Shown in pieces: positions 18,331-25,853 of a stretch of DNA of 64,000 nucleotides (the stretch's first letter is position 1; each line of letters starts with the position of its first letter). Source of the stretch: Mycolicibacterium setense (lineage in GTDB: Bacteria > Actinomycetota > Actinomycetes > Mycobacteriales > Mycobacteriaceae). The position numbers and the translations under genes are program-made. The stretch lies in assembly GCF_000805385.1 (NCBI RefSeq), contig NZ_JTJW01000008.1:682001-746000 (forward strand). Reading direction: 5' to 3'. Below the pieces are notes generated by a model that worked only from the letters and a program-made list of their open reading frames with translations, searched no databases and had not been told where the DNA came from.

Positions 18331-19485
18331 ATGAGCAATTCCGCGAATGATGTAGCCATCATCGGCGTCGGCCTGCACCCCTTCGGCCGGTTCGACAAGA
18401 CCGCGATGCAGATGGGTGCCGAGGCAATCCAATTCGCGCTCGACGACGCCAGCCTGCAATGGAAAGACATCCAGTTCGGCTTCGGCGGCAGCTATGAGGT
18501 GTCGAATCCCGATGCGGTCACCCGTCTCGTCGGGCTCACCGGCATCACGTTCACCAACGTGTTCAACGCCTGCGCCACCGCCGCGAGCGCGATCCAGCAG
18601 ACCGCCGACACCATCCGGTTGGGCAAGTACGACATCGGCATCGCGATCGGTCTGGACAAGCACCCGCGCGGCGCGTTCACCGACGATCCCGCCAAACTCG
18701 CACTGCCGCAGTGGTATGCCGAAAACGGCCAGTTCGTCACCACCAAATTCTTCGGGATGAAGGCCAATCACTACATCCACAAGCACAACATCTCCGAGGA
18801 GACGCTGGCGCGGGTGGCCAACAAGAACTTCCGCAATGGCGAGAAGAACCCGAATGCCTTCCGGCGCAAGGAGATCTCGGTCGAGGAGATCATGGCCTCG
18901 CCGGTCCTGAATTATCCGCTGCGCCAGTACATGTTCTGCGCTCCCGATGAAGGGGCGGCCGCAGTGATCATGTGCCGTGCCGACATCGCCCACAAGTACA
19001 CCGACAAGCCGGTGTATGTGCGGGCCAGCGAGATCCGGACCCGCACGTTCGGCGCGTACGAGGTGCACGGCACGTCGGCGCCCCTCGACGAGGACCCGTC
19101 ACCGACGGTCTTCGCCGCCAGGGCCGCCTATGAGGCCGCGGGCATCGGCCCCGAGGACGTGGACCTCGCCCAGTTGCAGGACACCGATGCCGGTGCGGAG
19201 GTGATCCACATGGCCGAGACCGGATTGTGTGCCGATGGCGAGCAGGAGAAGCTGCTGGCCGACGGGGCCACCGAGATCGGCGGATCGATTCCGGTCAACA
19301 CCGACGGCGGCCTGATCGCCAACGGCGAACCGATCGGCGCCTCGGGTCTTCGCCAGATGCACGAGTTGGTGCGTCAGCTCCGTGGCGAGGCAGGCGACCG
19401 CCAGGTGCCGGGCAACCCCCGCGTCGGCCTGGCTCAGGTGTACGGCGCGCCGGGAACGGCCTCGGCCACCATCCTGTCGCTCTAG
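18331..19485 (+). CDS. Thiolase-like lipid-transfer/aldolase family protein (Ltp type)
   Basis: 384 residues, thiolase fold: VAIIGVGLHPFGRF at the N-terminus, VFNACATAASAIQ holding the cysteine position of the thiolase nucleophile motif, and VNTDGGLIANGEPIGASG near residue 330 where thiolases have GHP. The His is Glu here, and the C-terminal CxG motif is replaced by QVYGAPGTASATIL, so classical thiolytic cleavage is unlikely. Together with the upstream DUF35 protein this resembles the Ltp2-type retro-aldolases that split beta-hydroxyacyl-CoA thioesters. That function is inferred from pairing. ATG 18331 has AGAAAGG upstream and follows the DUF35 stop by 14 bp. Confidence 0.83.
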   Translation: MSNSANDVAIIGVGLHPFGRFDKTAMQMGAEAIQFALDDASLQWKDIQFGFGGSYEVSNPDAVTRLVGLTGITFTNVFNACATAASAIQQTADTIRLGKYDIGIAIGLDKHPRGAFTDDPAKLALPQWYAENGQFVTTKFFGMKANHYIHKHNISEETLARVANKNFRNGEKNPNAFRRKEISVEEIMASPVLNYPLRQYMFCAPDEGAAAVIMCRADIAHKYTDKPVYVRASEIRTRTFGAYEVHGTSAPLDEDPSPTVFAARAAYEAAGIGPEDVDLAQLQDTDAGAEVIHMAETGLCADGEQEKLLADGATEIGGSIPVNTDGGLIANGEPIGASGLRQMHELVRQLRGEAGDRQVPGNPRVGLAQVYGAPGTASATILSL

Positions 19486-19492
19486 CTCCCCG

Positions 19493-19552
19493 GCGACCAG
19501 ACGCAGATTCGCAGGATTTCAGCCCCTTTCTTGCGATTCTGTGTCTGGTCGC
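19493..19552. repeat. GCGAxCAGAC-type hairpin repeat, copy 1 / terminator
   Basis: Imperfect inverted repeat directly after the thiolase-like stop: left arm starts GCGACCAGACGCAGA, right arm ends TCTGTGTCTGGTCGC, about 22 nt per arm. Similar elements occur at 41046-41096 and 45479-45538, so it belongs to a dispersed family. Confidence 0.6.
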
Positions 19553-19583
19553 GCACCGGAACTCACCGCGCCCTCGCTCCAGC

Positions 19584-19620
19584 GAGAATTTGGTTCTACG
19601 ATATGGAAATGCGGTTTCCA
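19584..19620. promoter_or_regulatory. Two orphan operator-like sites in a convergent gap
   Basis: GAGAAT-N3-GTTCTA (19584-19598) and GGAAAT-N3-GTTTCC within TGGAAA-N5-TTTCCA (19604-19620). They match the recurring half-sites but lie between two convergent gene ends, so they have no obvious target start codon. Confidence 0.45.
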
Positions 19621-19661
19621 TCCCGGTCTGACATTCCCGGGATGCCGGCCCGGCAATGACG

Positions 19662-20267
19662 TCAGGCCGGCAGTTCCAGCGGCTGCGGCTCGCCTTCCAG
19701 GCGGCGCAGCCAGCCCTCGCAGAACTCCATCACCTCGGCGTGGCCCGCGGTCATTCCGAGCGCCTGCTCCATCACCATCACCCGCGACACACTGGCCGCG
19801 ATGAACGTCCAGACGATCGGCGGCACCTCGGACGCATCCACGCCGTAGCGCCGCAGTGCCCCATCGATCGCCTTGGTTTCCGCCTCACGGAACATCTCGG
19901 CATAGCGGCCGATCTCGGCCCGGAGCACCGGTCGGTGGTTGGCGAGCCCCGTCATCTCCATCGTCAGGCGCGTTGCGCTCTGGTCGGTGCCGAACCGCCA
20001 CAACGCCCACAGCGGCTGCGGGGAGTTCAGGGCTTCGGCCTGCGCGGCCAACCCCTCCTCCGCACGCCGCGCGAACACCGCCAGGAACAGGTCGTCCATG
20101 GTGCGGAAGTAGTAGTGCACCAGCTGGGGCTTGAGACCGGCCCGCTCGGCCACCCGGCGGGATGTGACCGCGACGTATCCCTCCTCGATCATCAGCGACT
20201 CGGCAGCGTCGAGCAGCACGATCCGGTTCTTCGCGTCGGGCGCTCCGATCCTGCGCGCGGATGCCAT
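19662..20267 (-). CDS. TetR-family transcriptional regulator
   Basis: 201 residues. N-terminal helix-turn-helix: RIVLLDAAESLMIEEGYVAV, then SRRVAERAGL and HYYFRTMDDLFLAVF, canonical for TetR_N. The C-terminal ligand domain is typical in size. Start ATG 20267. It is divergent from a P450 (20459) across 191 bp that contains two good dyads, so it probably represses itself and that P450. The inducer would be a substrate or product of the pathway (inference). Confidence 0.9.
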   Translation of the reverse strand: MASARRIGAPDAKNRIVLLDAAESLMIEEGYVAVTSRRVAERAGLKPQLVHYYFRTMDDLFLAVFARRAEEGLAAQAEALNSPQPLWALWRFGTDQSATRLTMEMTGLANHRPVLRAEIGRYAEMFREAETKAIDGALRRYGVDASEVPPIVWTFIAASVSRVMVMEQALGMTAGHAEVMEFCEGWLRRLEGEPQPLELPA

Positions 20268-20326
20268 ACCCGGTCCTCCTCACGGCCTGTCCACCACAAC
20301 GTCCGGCTGATCGTAACTTTCATCCA

Positions 20327-20378
20327 GTCAAGTGATCTTGACCACGACTCTACCGCCATGCTAAGCAGGTGCTCAGCA
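20327..20378. promoter_or_regulatory. Two dyads in TetR-P450 divergent promoter
   Basis: GTCAAG-TGAT-CTTGAC (20327-20342, perfect arms) and TGCTAAGCA-GG-TGCTCAGCA (20359-20378, one mismatch). They lie 60 to 111 bp upstream of the TetR start and 81 to 132 bp upstream of the P450 start. The second has the length and symmetry of a TetR operator. Neither matches the GAGAAT motif. Confidence 0.55.
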
Positions 20379-20458
20379 ATTTTCGAAAATCCTTCGCACG
20401 GTGCAGCCCGTCGCGAAACCACCGCAGCGCATATCGATTTCGAGAGGCAGTGCACACG

Positions 20459-21751
20459 ATGACCGATTCCAGCACGACCGACTACGACACTGTCGACTAC
20501 TTCACCGACCCGTCGCTGGTGCCCGACCCGCACCCGTACTTCGATCACCTGCGCAGCAAGTGCCCCGTTGTGAAGGAACCGAACTACGGCGTCATGGCGA
20601 TCACCGGGTTCGAGGAGGCCACCACGGTCCTCAAGGACACCGACCTCTTCTCGTCCTGCATCGCGGTTGCGGGCCCGTTCCCGCCGCTGCCGTTCACCCC
20701 CGAAGGTTCGGACATCACCGAGCAGATCGCCGCGCACCGCGCACAGATGCCGATGTTCGAGCACATGGTCACCATGGACCCACCGGACCACACCAACGCC
20801 CGTTCCCTGCTCAACCGGCTGCTGACGCCGCGGCGGTTGAAGGAGAACGAGGACTTCATGTGGCGGCTGGCCGACCAGTGCCTCGATGACTTCATCGCCG
20901 ACGGCAAGTGCGAGTTCCTCAGCGCTTACGCCAAGCCCTTCTCCCTACTGGTGATCGCCGACATGCTGGGCGTACCGGAAGAGGACCACGAGGAGTTCCG
21001 CACGGTGCTGGGCGCGCCCCGGCCGGGGGCTCAGGTCGGCTCCCTCGATGGCGACCTCGTTGCGAGCAATCCGCTGGAATGGCTCGACGACAAGTTCAGC
21101 CGTTACCTCGAAGACCGTCGAAAGGAACCGCGCGACGATGTGCTGACGGCACTCGCCACGGCGAACTACCCGGACGGCTCCGTGCCGCCCATCATCGAGG
21201 TCGTCCGGTCAGCGACGTTCCTCTTCGCAGCCGGCCAGGAGACCACCACCAAACTGCTCTCCGCATCACTGCGCGTGCTCGGCGATCGTCCGGACATCCA
21301 GCAGGCCCTGCGCGACGACCGCAGCCGCATCCCGACCTTCGTCGAGGAAGCCCTGCGGATGGATGCCCCCGTCAAGAGTCAGTTCCGGCTGGCCAAGAAG
21401 GACACCAAGCTCGGCGACATCGACGTACCGGCCGGCACCACACTCATGGTGTGCCCCGGTGCGGTGAACCGCGACCCGGTCCGATTCGAGGATCCACACA
21501 CCTTCAGCCTCGACCGCAAGAATGTTCGCGAACACATCGCGTTCGGTCGTGGTGTGCACAGCTGCCCCGGTGGCCCGCTGGCCCGTGTCGAGGGCCGGGT
21601 GTCGTTGGAGCGGATCCTCGACCGGATGGCCGATATCGGGATCGACGAGACGTTCCACGGCCCGGCCGACGACCGTCGCTACAACTACGAGCCGACCTTC
21701 ATCCTGCGCGGCCTGACCGACTTGAACATCACGTTCAAGCCGGTGCGCTGA
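20459..21751 (+). CDS. Cytochrome P450
   Basis: 430 residues, soluble bacterial P450. I-helix FLFAAGQETTTK, K-helix ExxR in FVEEALRMDAP, haem loop AFGRGVHSCPGGPLAR with the thiolate Cys. It should mono-oxygenate a hydrophobic substrate using ferredoxin-delivered electrons. ATG 20459 with GAGAGGCAG upstream is preferred over an ATG at 20369, which would add a 30-residue Arg-rich leader. It is clearly paralogous to the P450 at 44190-45458 over its whole length. It is under the divergent TetR. Confidence 0.93.
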   Translation: MTDSSTTDYDTVDYFTDPSLVPDPHPYFDHLRSKCPVVKEPNYGVMAITGFEEATTVLKDTDLFSSCIAVAGPFPPLPFTPEGSDITEQIAAHRAQMPMFEHMVTMDPPDHTNARSLLNRLLTPRRLKENEDFMWRLADQCLDDFIADGKCEFLSAYAKPFSLLVIADMLGVPEEDHEEFRTVLGAPRPGAQVGSLDGDLVASNPLEWLDDKFSRYLEDRRKEPRDDVLTALATANYPDGSVPPIIEVVRSATFLFAAGQETTTKLLSASLRVLGDRPDIQQALRDDRSRIPTFVEEALRMDAPVKSQFRLAKKDTKLGDIDVPAGTTLMVCPGAVNRDPVRFEDPHTFSLDRKNVREHIAFGRGVHSCPGGPLARVEGRVSLERILDRMADIGIDETFHGPADDRRYNYEPTFILRGLTDLNITFKPVR

Positions 21752-21800
21752 CCCGATCGTTCGGACAGACGAATCCGCGGATCTCGTCTCCGCCGTATTT

Positions 21801-21831
21801 GTTATTCTCCGATTGCGAGAATAACAATCTC
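21801..21831. promoter_or_regulatory. Three-half-site operator-like motif with extended perfect dyad
   Basis: GTTATTCTC (21801-21809), N7, GAGAATAAC (21817-21825): nine-base perfect arms. A third half-site AATCTC follows the GAGAAT at N3 (21826-21831). It is about 92 bp upstream of the exported-protein start at 21923. Confidence 0.7.
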
Positions 21832-21922
21832 GCTGGCGAAGACGAGATTCCGGTTTCGGCACGGTGGGGCGCGATCTCGTTCTATAGTCAGCCGACCAGT
21901 GCCGATCCGTGGAGGTGTGCCT

Positions 21923-22396
21923 GTGAAGTCCAGCTTGATCCGCATGGCGATGAGCGCCGTGCTCGGGTTGGGGACGGCAATCGCCTTGGCACCCCCGTCG
22001 CAGGCCATGTTTTTCGGCAACTACAGCCTCAACATGCCCGACCGCAGGGATTTCCACACCTGGTTGTGGTCGGCGATTACGCCGTGTCGCGAGCCTGGGT
22101 CCGACGTCAGGCAGAAGGACTGCATCACCATCGTGACCATCCCGCAGCCAGTTGCCAAGGCGGTCTCCAACCGTGGCGACGCAAGGCTGGTCGACGGTCG
22201 CTACACCTTGACGATCGATGAATTCTACGGCCTGCGGTGCGGGGACATCTATTACGGGCCCACCATCCCGACCCACGACGTCTACACGTGGGACGCGAAC
22301 ACCCTTGCGGGCGAGATGGTCTCCACGTTCGATGCCGGCTGCGACGGCGCTCCCGGTGGCTCCTTCACCTACCCGTTCACCCTGACGAGGATGTGA
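21923..22396 (+). CDS. Small exported protein
   Basis: 157 residues with a signal peptide (KSSLIRMAMSAVLGLGTAIA, cleavage probably after SQA near residue 28). The mature part has paired cysteines and a YTLTIDEFYGLRCGD/ CDGAPGG segment. Family not recognised; it resembles other mycobacterial secreted beta-rich proteins of unknown role. GTG 21923 follows GGAGGTG closely. The next exported-protein gene begins 4 bp after its stop, so the two form an operon. Confidence 0.75.
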   Translation: MKSSLIRMAMSAVLGLGTAIALAPPSQAMFFGNYSLNMPDRRDFHTWLWSAITPCREPGSDVRQKDCITIVTIPQPVAKAVSNRGDARLVDGRYTLTIDEFYGLRCGDIYYGPTIPTHDVYTWDANTLAGEMVSTFDAGCDGAPGGSFTYPFTLTRM

Positions 22397-22399
22397 TCG

Positions 22400-22846
22400 A
22401 TGCGCTACCCAACTACCCGAGCCCTGACCATCGCGACAAGCACTGCGCTGGCGGCCGGCGCAATCGCCACCGCCGCACCGGCATTCGCCGACGATCCGGC
22501 GCCGCCCGGTCCGCCGCTGCACCATGTGCAGTACACCGTGACCGCCGACGCTCCGTACTGGGCCCACATCTACTACCGCGACAGCGAGCCCGATATCTTC
22601 TCGGACTACAGCCACAATCCGTACCAGTTCAGTCCGAGAGCGGATGTGGACATCGCACCGGACAAGCCGTGGGTATTCGATGCCATGCTCGCCGATCCGG
22701 ACCTGTGGGCCATGGTCCTGGTGCAGAGCGGCGAGTCACCGAACCTTCCGACCCCCGGGTTCAACTGCAAACTGGCGGTCGACGGCGTGGTGGTCAAGAC
22801 CAATAGCGGCCCCAAGGGCGCGCTGTGCTCGATTCGGAACTGGTAG
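22400..22846 (+). CDS. Small exported protein, MmpS-like fold possible
   Basis: 148 residues: signal peptide ending AAPAFADDPAP (about residue 30), then a beta-rich domain with HVQYTVTADAPYWAHIYYRD and a C-terminal CKLAVDGVVVKTNSG and CSIRNW that recalls MmpS-type extracellular domains. That resemblance is weak. It lies 4 bp after the preceding exported-protein gene and ends just before a strong terminator. Role unknown; co-location and a shared operator with catabolic genes suggest an envelope function in substrate handling. Confidence 0.72.
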   Translation: MRYPTTRALTIATSTALAAGAIATAAPAFADDPAPPGPPLHHVQYTVTADAPYWAHIYYRDSEPDIFSDYSHNPYQFSPRADVDIAPDKPWVFDAMLADPDLWAMVLVQSGESPNLPTPGFNCKLAVDGVVVKTNSGPKGALCSIRNW

Positions 22847-22872
22847 CCCTCGCGGTTCACCACTGGACGTCA

Positions 22873-22915
22873 AAATGCCTGAGGGCGACGCGGTCCGCGT
22901 CGCCCTCAGGCATTT
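22873..22915. terminator. Perfect 21-bp stem bidirectional terminator
   Basis: AAATGCCTGAGGGCGACGCGG (22873-22893) pairs without mismatch to 22895-22915 around a single T. A-rich on the left and T-rich on the right, it fits Rho-independent termination of both convergent genes ending at 22846 and 22930. Confidence 0.85.
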
Positions 22916-22929
22916 CTCGAGTGTTCAGA

Positions 22930-23316
22930 TCAGGCGTCGCCGCGGAGCCAACGCGTCTCACCGTTCATCGGCACGCAGCTCAGGAAGAGCCCGTCCGGCG
23001 CCTGCGCCACGGAGTTCTGTTCGTTGATGCACAGGCTGTTCTCGTCGCGAATGCCCACCATGGGCGGCGACCGGAACCACCGCGGCTCATAGCGCCGCGG
23101 CGACCCGCAGAACAACAGCCTTCCCCACCCGTTGCGGGCGTCGACACCGAACACGAAGTACGAGGTGTTGTCGCACGGAGCGCCGAGCACCGCGTTCGGG
23201 TTGATGCCCGGCGTACAAAACGCGTCATTACATGTCTGCGGTCCCGCGTTTGCCTGCGGAGCAGCCAGCATCCCGGCGACAATCATTGAAGCGGTCGCCA
23301 TCACCGTCACACGCAC
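22930..23316 (-). CDS. Small exported cysteine-rich protein
   Basis: 128 residues, with a signal peptide cleaved near AANAG (residue 24-25). The mature part has six Cys (TCNDAFC, PCDN, FCGSP, LCINE, SCVP), suggesting disulfides outside the membrane. No known family recognised. A complete three-half-site operator-like motif lies 21-48 bp upstream of the ATG. Confidence 0.7.
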   Translation of the reverse strand: MRVTVMATASMIVAGMLAAPQANAGPQTCNDAFCTPGINPNAVLGAPCDNTSYFVFGVDARNGWGRLLFCGSPRRYEPRWFRSPPMVGIRDENSLCINEQNSVAQAPDGLFLSCVPMNGETRWLRGDA

Positions 23317-23336
23317 GTTGCTACTTTCGCATAGCT

Positions 23337-23364
23337 GGAAATTAAACTCTCAGTTTTGGAGAAT
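23337..23364. promoter_or_regulatory. Three-half-site operator-like motif
   Basis: GGAAAT (23337-23342), N3, ACTCTC (23346-23351), N7, GAGAAT (23359-23364), just upstream of the minus-strand exported protein starting at 23316. Confidence 0.7.
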
Positions 23365-23456
23365 ATTACTACGACCGATCCGCCGCAGGTCTCCAGGCCA
23401 GTGTCGCGATGGGTTGGCCTGGTGAAATCCATCGTGGCGCAGGCATTGATAGTGAT

Positions 23457-23475
23457 ATTCTCCGAAACTGAGAAC
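23457..23475. promoter_or_regulatory. Operator-like site ATTCTC-N7-GAGAAC
   Basis: ATTCTC (23457-23462), N7, GAGAAC (23470-23475), 38 bp upstream of the exported protein starting at 23514. It lies about 93 bp from the site at 23337-23364, in the same divergent region. Confidence 0.65.
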
Positions 23476-23513
23476 TTGGCTACCGACTGTCAGGTCGGCC
23501 AGAAGGAGCGTTC

Positions 23514-24023
23514 ATGTCAGTCTCCCGGGTAAGCGCTGGTGCGGTGGCAATCGCCGCTGCGGCAGTTGTCGGCCTGAGCGGCGCCGCCCCCGCCGCGGCC
23601 GGCGAGCAGTGGGGTATCAATGGCACCTTTGCCACGTCGTCCAACGGCGAATGGGCCAAGATCAACGACCGCTACGAGAACCAGCCCTCAACGCGGAGCA
23701 ACTGGACCATCTCTACCCAGTGCATCTCGCCCACCGAATGCAGCGGCACGGTGAACAGCGACGCGGGCTGGACCGCACCGATCTACACCACGAACGGCCT
23801 CTGGTACATCAAGCGGGTCGTGCCCAACTGGCGCTTCTGTGCCGACGGCACACCCGTCGAGGGCATGCAGGTCTACAAGATCTACCCGGTGGGCTTCGAC
23901 GGCCATGTGGACATGGCCTCAACCGAATACACCGGCGAGGACGTGACGACCGGGCCCAGCGGTTCGTGTGGGCGCAATCAGTGGCCCGCTGTCCGGATGC
24001 CGTTCTACATGCGCCCTGCATAG
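23514..24023 (+). CDS. Small exported protein
   Basis: 169 residues. Signal peptide SVSRVSAGAVAIAAAAVVGL with cleavage near AAAG (residue 30). The mature domain is rich in W, Y and G and has four Cys (QCIS, ECSG, FCADG, SCGR); it resembles mycobacterial secreted proteins of unknown function with repeated beta strands. ATG 23514 has GGAG upstream. It ends just before a strong terminator shared with mceF. Confidence 0.75.
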   Translation: MSVSRVSAGAVAIAAAAVVGLSGAAPAAAGEQWGINGTFATSSNGEWAKINDRYENQPSTRSNWTISTQCISPTECSGTVNSDAGWTAPIYTTNGLWYIKRVVPNWRFCADGTPVEGMQVYKIYPVGFDGHVDMASTEYTGEDVTTGPSGSCGRNQWPAVRMPFYMRPA

Positions 24024-24063
24024 CTGCAGACAGCTCTCAGACCCAAAGCTGAAGGCAGAAAAA

Positions 24064-24099
24064 AGAACTGGCCCCGGGCTATTGCCCGGGGCCAGTTCT
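24064..24099. terminator. Perfect 16-bp stem bidirectional terminator
   Basis: AGAACTGGCCCCGGGC (24064-24079), TATT loop, and its exact complement at 24084-24099. It sits between the exported protein (plus, ends 24023) and mceF (minus, ends 24114), closing the mce operon. Confidence 0.88.
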
Positions 24100-24113
24100 A
24101 TTGGCACTATCCG

Positions 24114-25853
24114 CTACGTCGGCATCAGGTCCTGCCACGACTTGGGGGTAGACACCAGATCCGTCTGCTTGTAGAGGTTGCCGTCGCTGCCCATGTACTC
24201 CCCGGTGCGCGGGTTGTACTTGGCGATCGCCACCGAGGGCCCCTGGCCGCCGCCGTTGAACGCGCTGGGCGCCACACCAGGCTCTGCGGGCATGGGGAGT
24301 TCTGGCGCATCCGGAAATACCCCTTGTCCGTGCGGGACCGGCGGAACCTCGGTCGCCTGAGGCTGGTCCGCCGCGGGCACGGGCACCGCGTTGGGATCGC
24401 CTGGCGGCGGCGGTGGCACACCTGGCACCGGAGGCTCCACGTACATCGGCTGCCCCGGTAGCAGCGGGCCCGGACCCGTCCCGGCGAAGTTCGGCGCCGG
24501 TTGCGGTTCGGGTGCTGCCCCCGGTGGCGGAGCGGTCACGCCCGGCGGCAGCGGAGTACCCCCGAGCGGCCCGAAGATCTTCTCGTCCGGCAGCACCCTG
24601 GTGTCCGGGGGCACACCTTGAGCGATCAGGTTCGGATCGAGCGGGTAGGGACCGAGCGCGTGCTGACGCTGTGCAATCGGCTGGAAACCCTTGGGATCGT
24701 TGCACAATTCGACCGTGGGCGCCCGCTTGCCCGGATGCCCCATGCACGGGTAGTTGCGCGCACCCCGGACGCCGATCGGCGAATCCTGCGGCAGCTTGCA
24801 GTAGATGTCGTCCGGTGTGTCGATCACGGTCGTGTCCGCCGGAGAGCGCCACGCCGACGGCGGCAGGAAGCCCACCGTGCAGGTCGGCGGATCACCCAGG
24901 CCCAGAGAGAAGTCGGCCATCGGCAAACCGCTCGTGTTGTTGGTCGGTGCATACGTCTGCAACTGTGCGACGTACGGCGGCAACAACACCAGCAGCTGCT
25001 CGATAGACGGGTTGTAGGTGACCGCGATCTGGCCGAACGTGGTCAGATTCGCCAGGAGGATCGGCAACGTCGGCTTGATCTGGTTGAGCAGCTTGGTGGT
25101 CTCCTGGGCGAATCCGGGACCGTTGCGCAGCAGCGACCTGATCTCAGGGTCGTTCTCGGCGACCTGTCCGGTGATGCCGGCCATGGCCGCGGCCCAGGTC
25201 CTGATCGAATCCGTGGTCTGAGCCTGTGCATCGAGGAAGGGCTTGGAGTCGTCGATCAATGCCCGCGTCTGATCCACGACCGCGTTGGAATCCCGGGTGA
25301 TCGTCGACGCCGAGTCCAGCAGCGAACCGAAGTCATAGCCAGTGCCGTTGAATGCGTTGTACGACTCATCCAGAAGCTGGCTCAGCTTGTCCTTCGGGAT
25401 GGTGTCCACCAGTGCACTGAGCTGGTCCAGCATGGGACCGACCTGCTGCGGGACCTTGGTGTCCGACATCACGATCACCGAGCCGTTGTCCAGGTAGGGC
25501 CCAGAGTTGGTGCGCGGCAACAACTCGACGTACTGCTCGCCGACCGCCGACATGCTCCGGACCTCGGCGGCCAGGTCGGCAGGCACCTTCGGAGAGCGGT
25601 CGAGGGACAGCGTCGCCTCAGCGCCCTTCTCGGTCAGCTCCACCGAAGTGACCTTGCCGATCTGGGACCCGCGATAGGTCACGTTGCCGAACTGGTACAG
25701 ACCGCCGGTCGCCGGCAGTTCCATCTTCACCGTGATGCGCCCGACACCGAGCAGCGTCGGCACCTGCATGTACGCGAACAGCATGACGGCCACACCGACG
25801 ACAGAGGCGACAGTGAACAGAATCAGCTGAGTTCGGATGAAGCGTGTGAGCAT
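24114..25853 (-). CDS. mceF: Mce-family protein, F position
   Basis: 579 residues. N-terminal anchor (LILFTVASVVGVAVMLFAYM), an MlaD/Mce domain (about residues 40-115, with YRGSQIGKVTSV), a helical Mce4-CUP1-type region (about 120-300) and a long Pro/Gly-rich tail (about 430-540) ending in a short acidic-aromatic segment. It is the last subunit of the Mce lipid-import assembly reaching through the periplasm. ATG 25853 overlaps the mceE stop. The operon lacks an MceG ATPase, which mycobacteria normally encode elsewhere. Confidence 0.93.
   Translation of the reverse strand: MLTRFIRTQLILFTVASVVGVAVMLFAYMQVPTLLGVGRITVKMELPATGGLYQFGNVTYRGSQIGKVTSVELTEKGAEATLSLDRSPKVPADLAAEVRSMSAVGEQYVELLPRTNSGPYLDNGSVIVMSDTKVPQQVGPMLDQLSALVDTIPKDKLSQLLDESYNAFNGTGYDFGSLLDSASTITRDSNAVVDQTRALIDDSKPFLDAQAQTTDSIRTWAAAMAGITGQVAENDPEIRSLLRNGPGFAQETTKLLNQIKPTLPILLANLTTFGQIAVTYNPSIEQLLVLLPPYVAQLQTYAPTNNTSGLPMADFSLGLGDPPTCTVGFLPPSAWRSPADTTVIDTPDDIYCKLPQDSPIGVRGARNYPCMGHPGKRAPTVELCNDPKGFQPIAQRQHALGPYPLDPNLIAQGVPPDTRVLPDEKIFGPLGGTPLPPGVTAPPPGAAPEPQPAPNFAGTGPGPLLPGQPMYVEPPVPGVPPPPPGDPNAVPVPAADQPQATEVPPVPHGQGVFPDAPELPMPAEPGVAPSAFNGGGQGPSVAIAKYNPRTGEYMGSDGNLYKQTDLVSTPKSWQDLMPT

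Noticed and set aside
20327..20342. GTCAAG-N4-CTTGAC as a KstR2 site
   Set aside because: The KstR2 consensus as I know it has a 2-bp centre between CAAG and CTTG; here the spacing is 4, so I did not assign it.
20908..22221. 437-residue plus-strand frame
   Set aside because: Out-of-frame shadow across the P450 and the first exported protein.
21266..22615. 449-residue minus-strand frame
   Set aside because: Antisense to the P450 and exported proteins; no motif.
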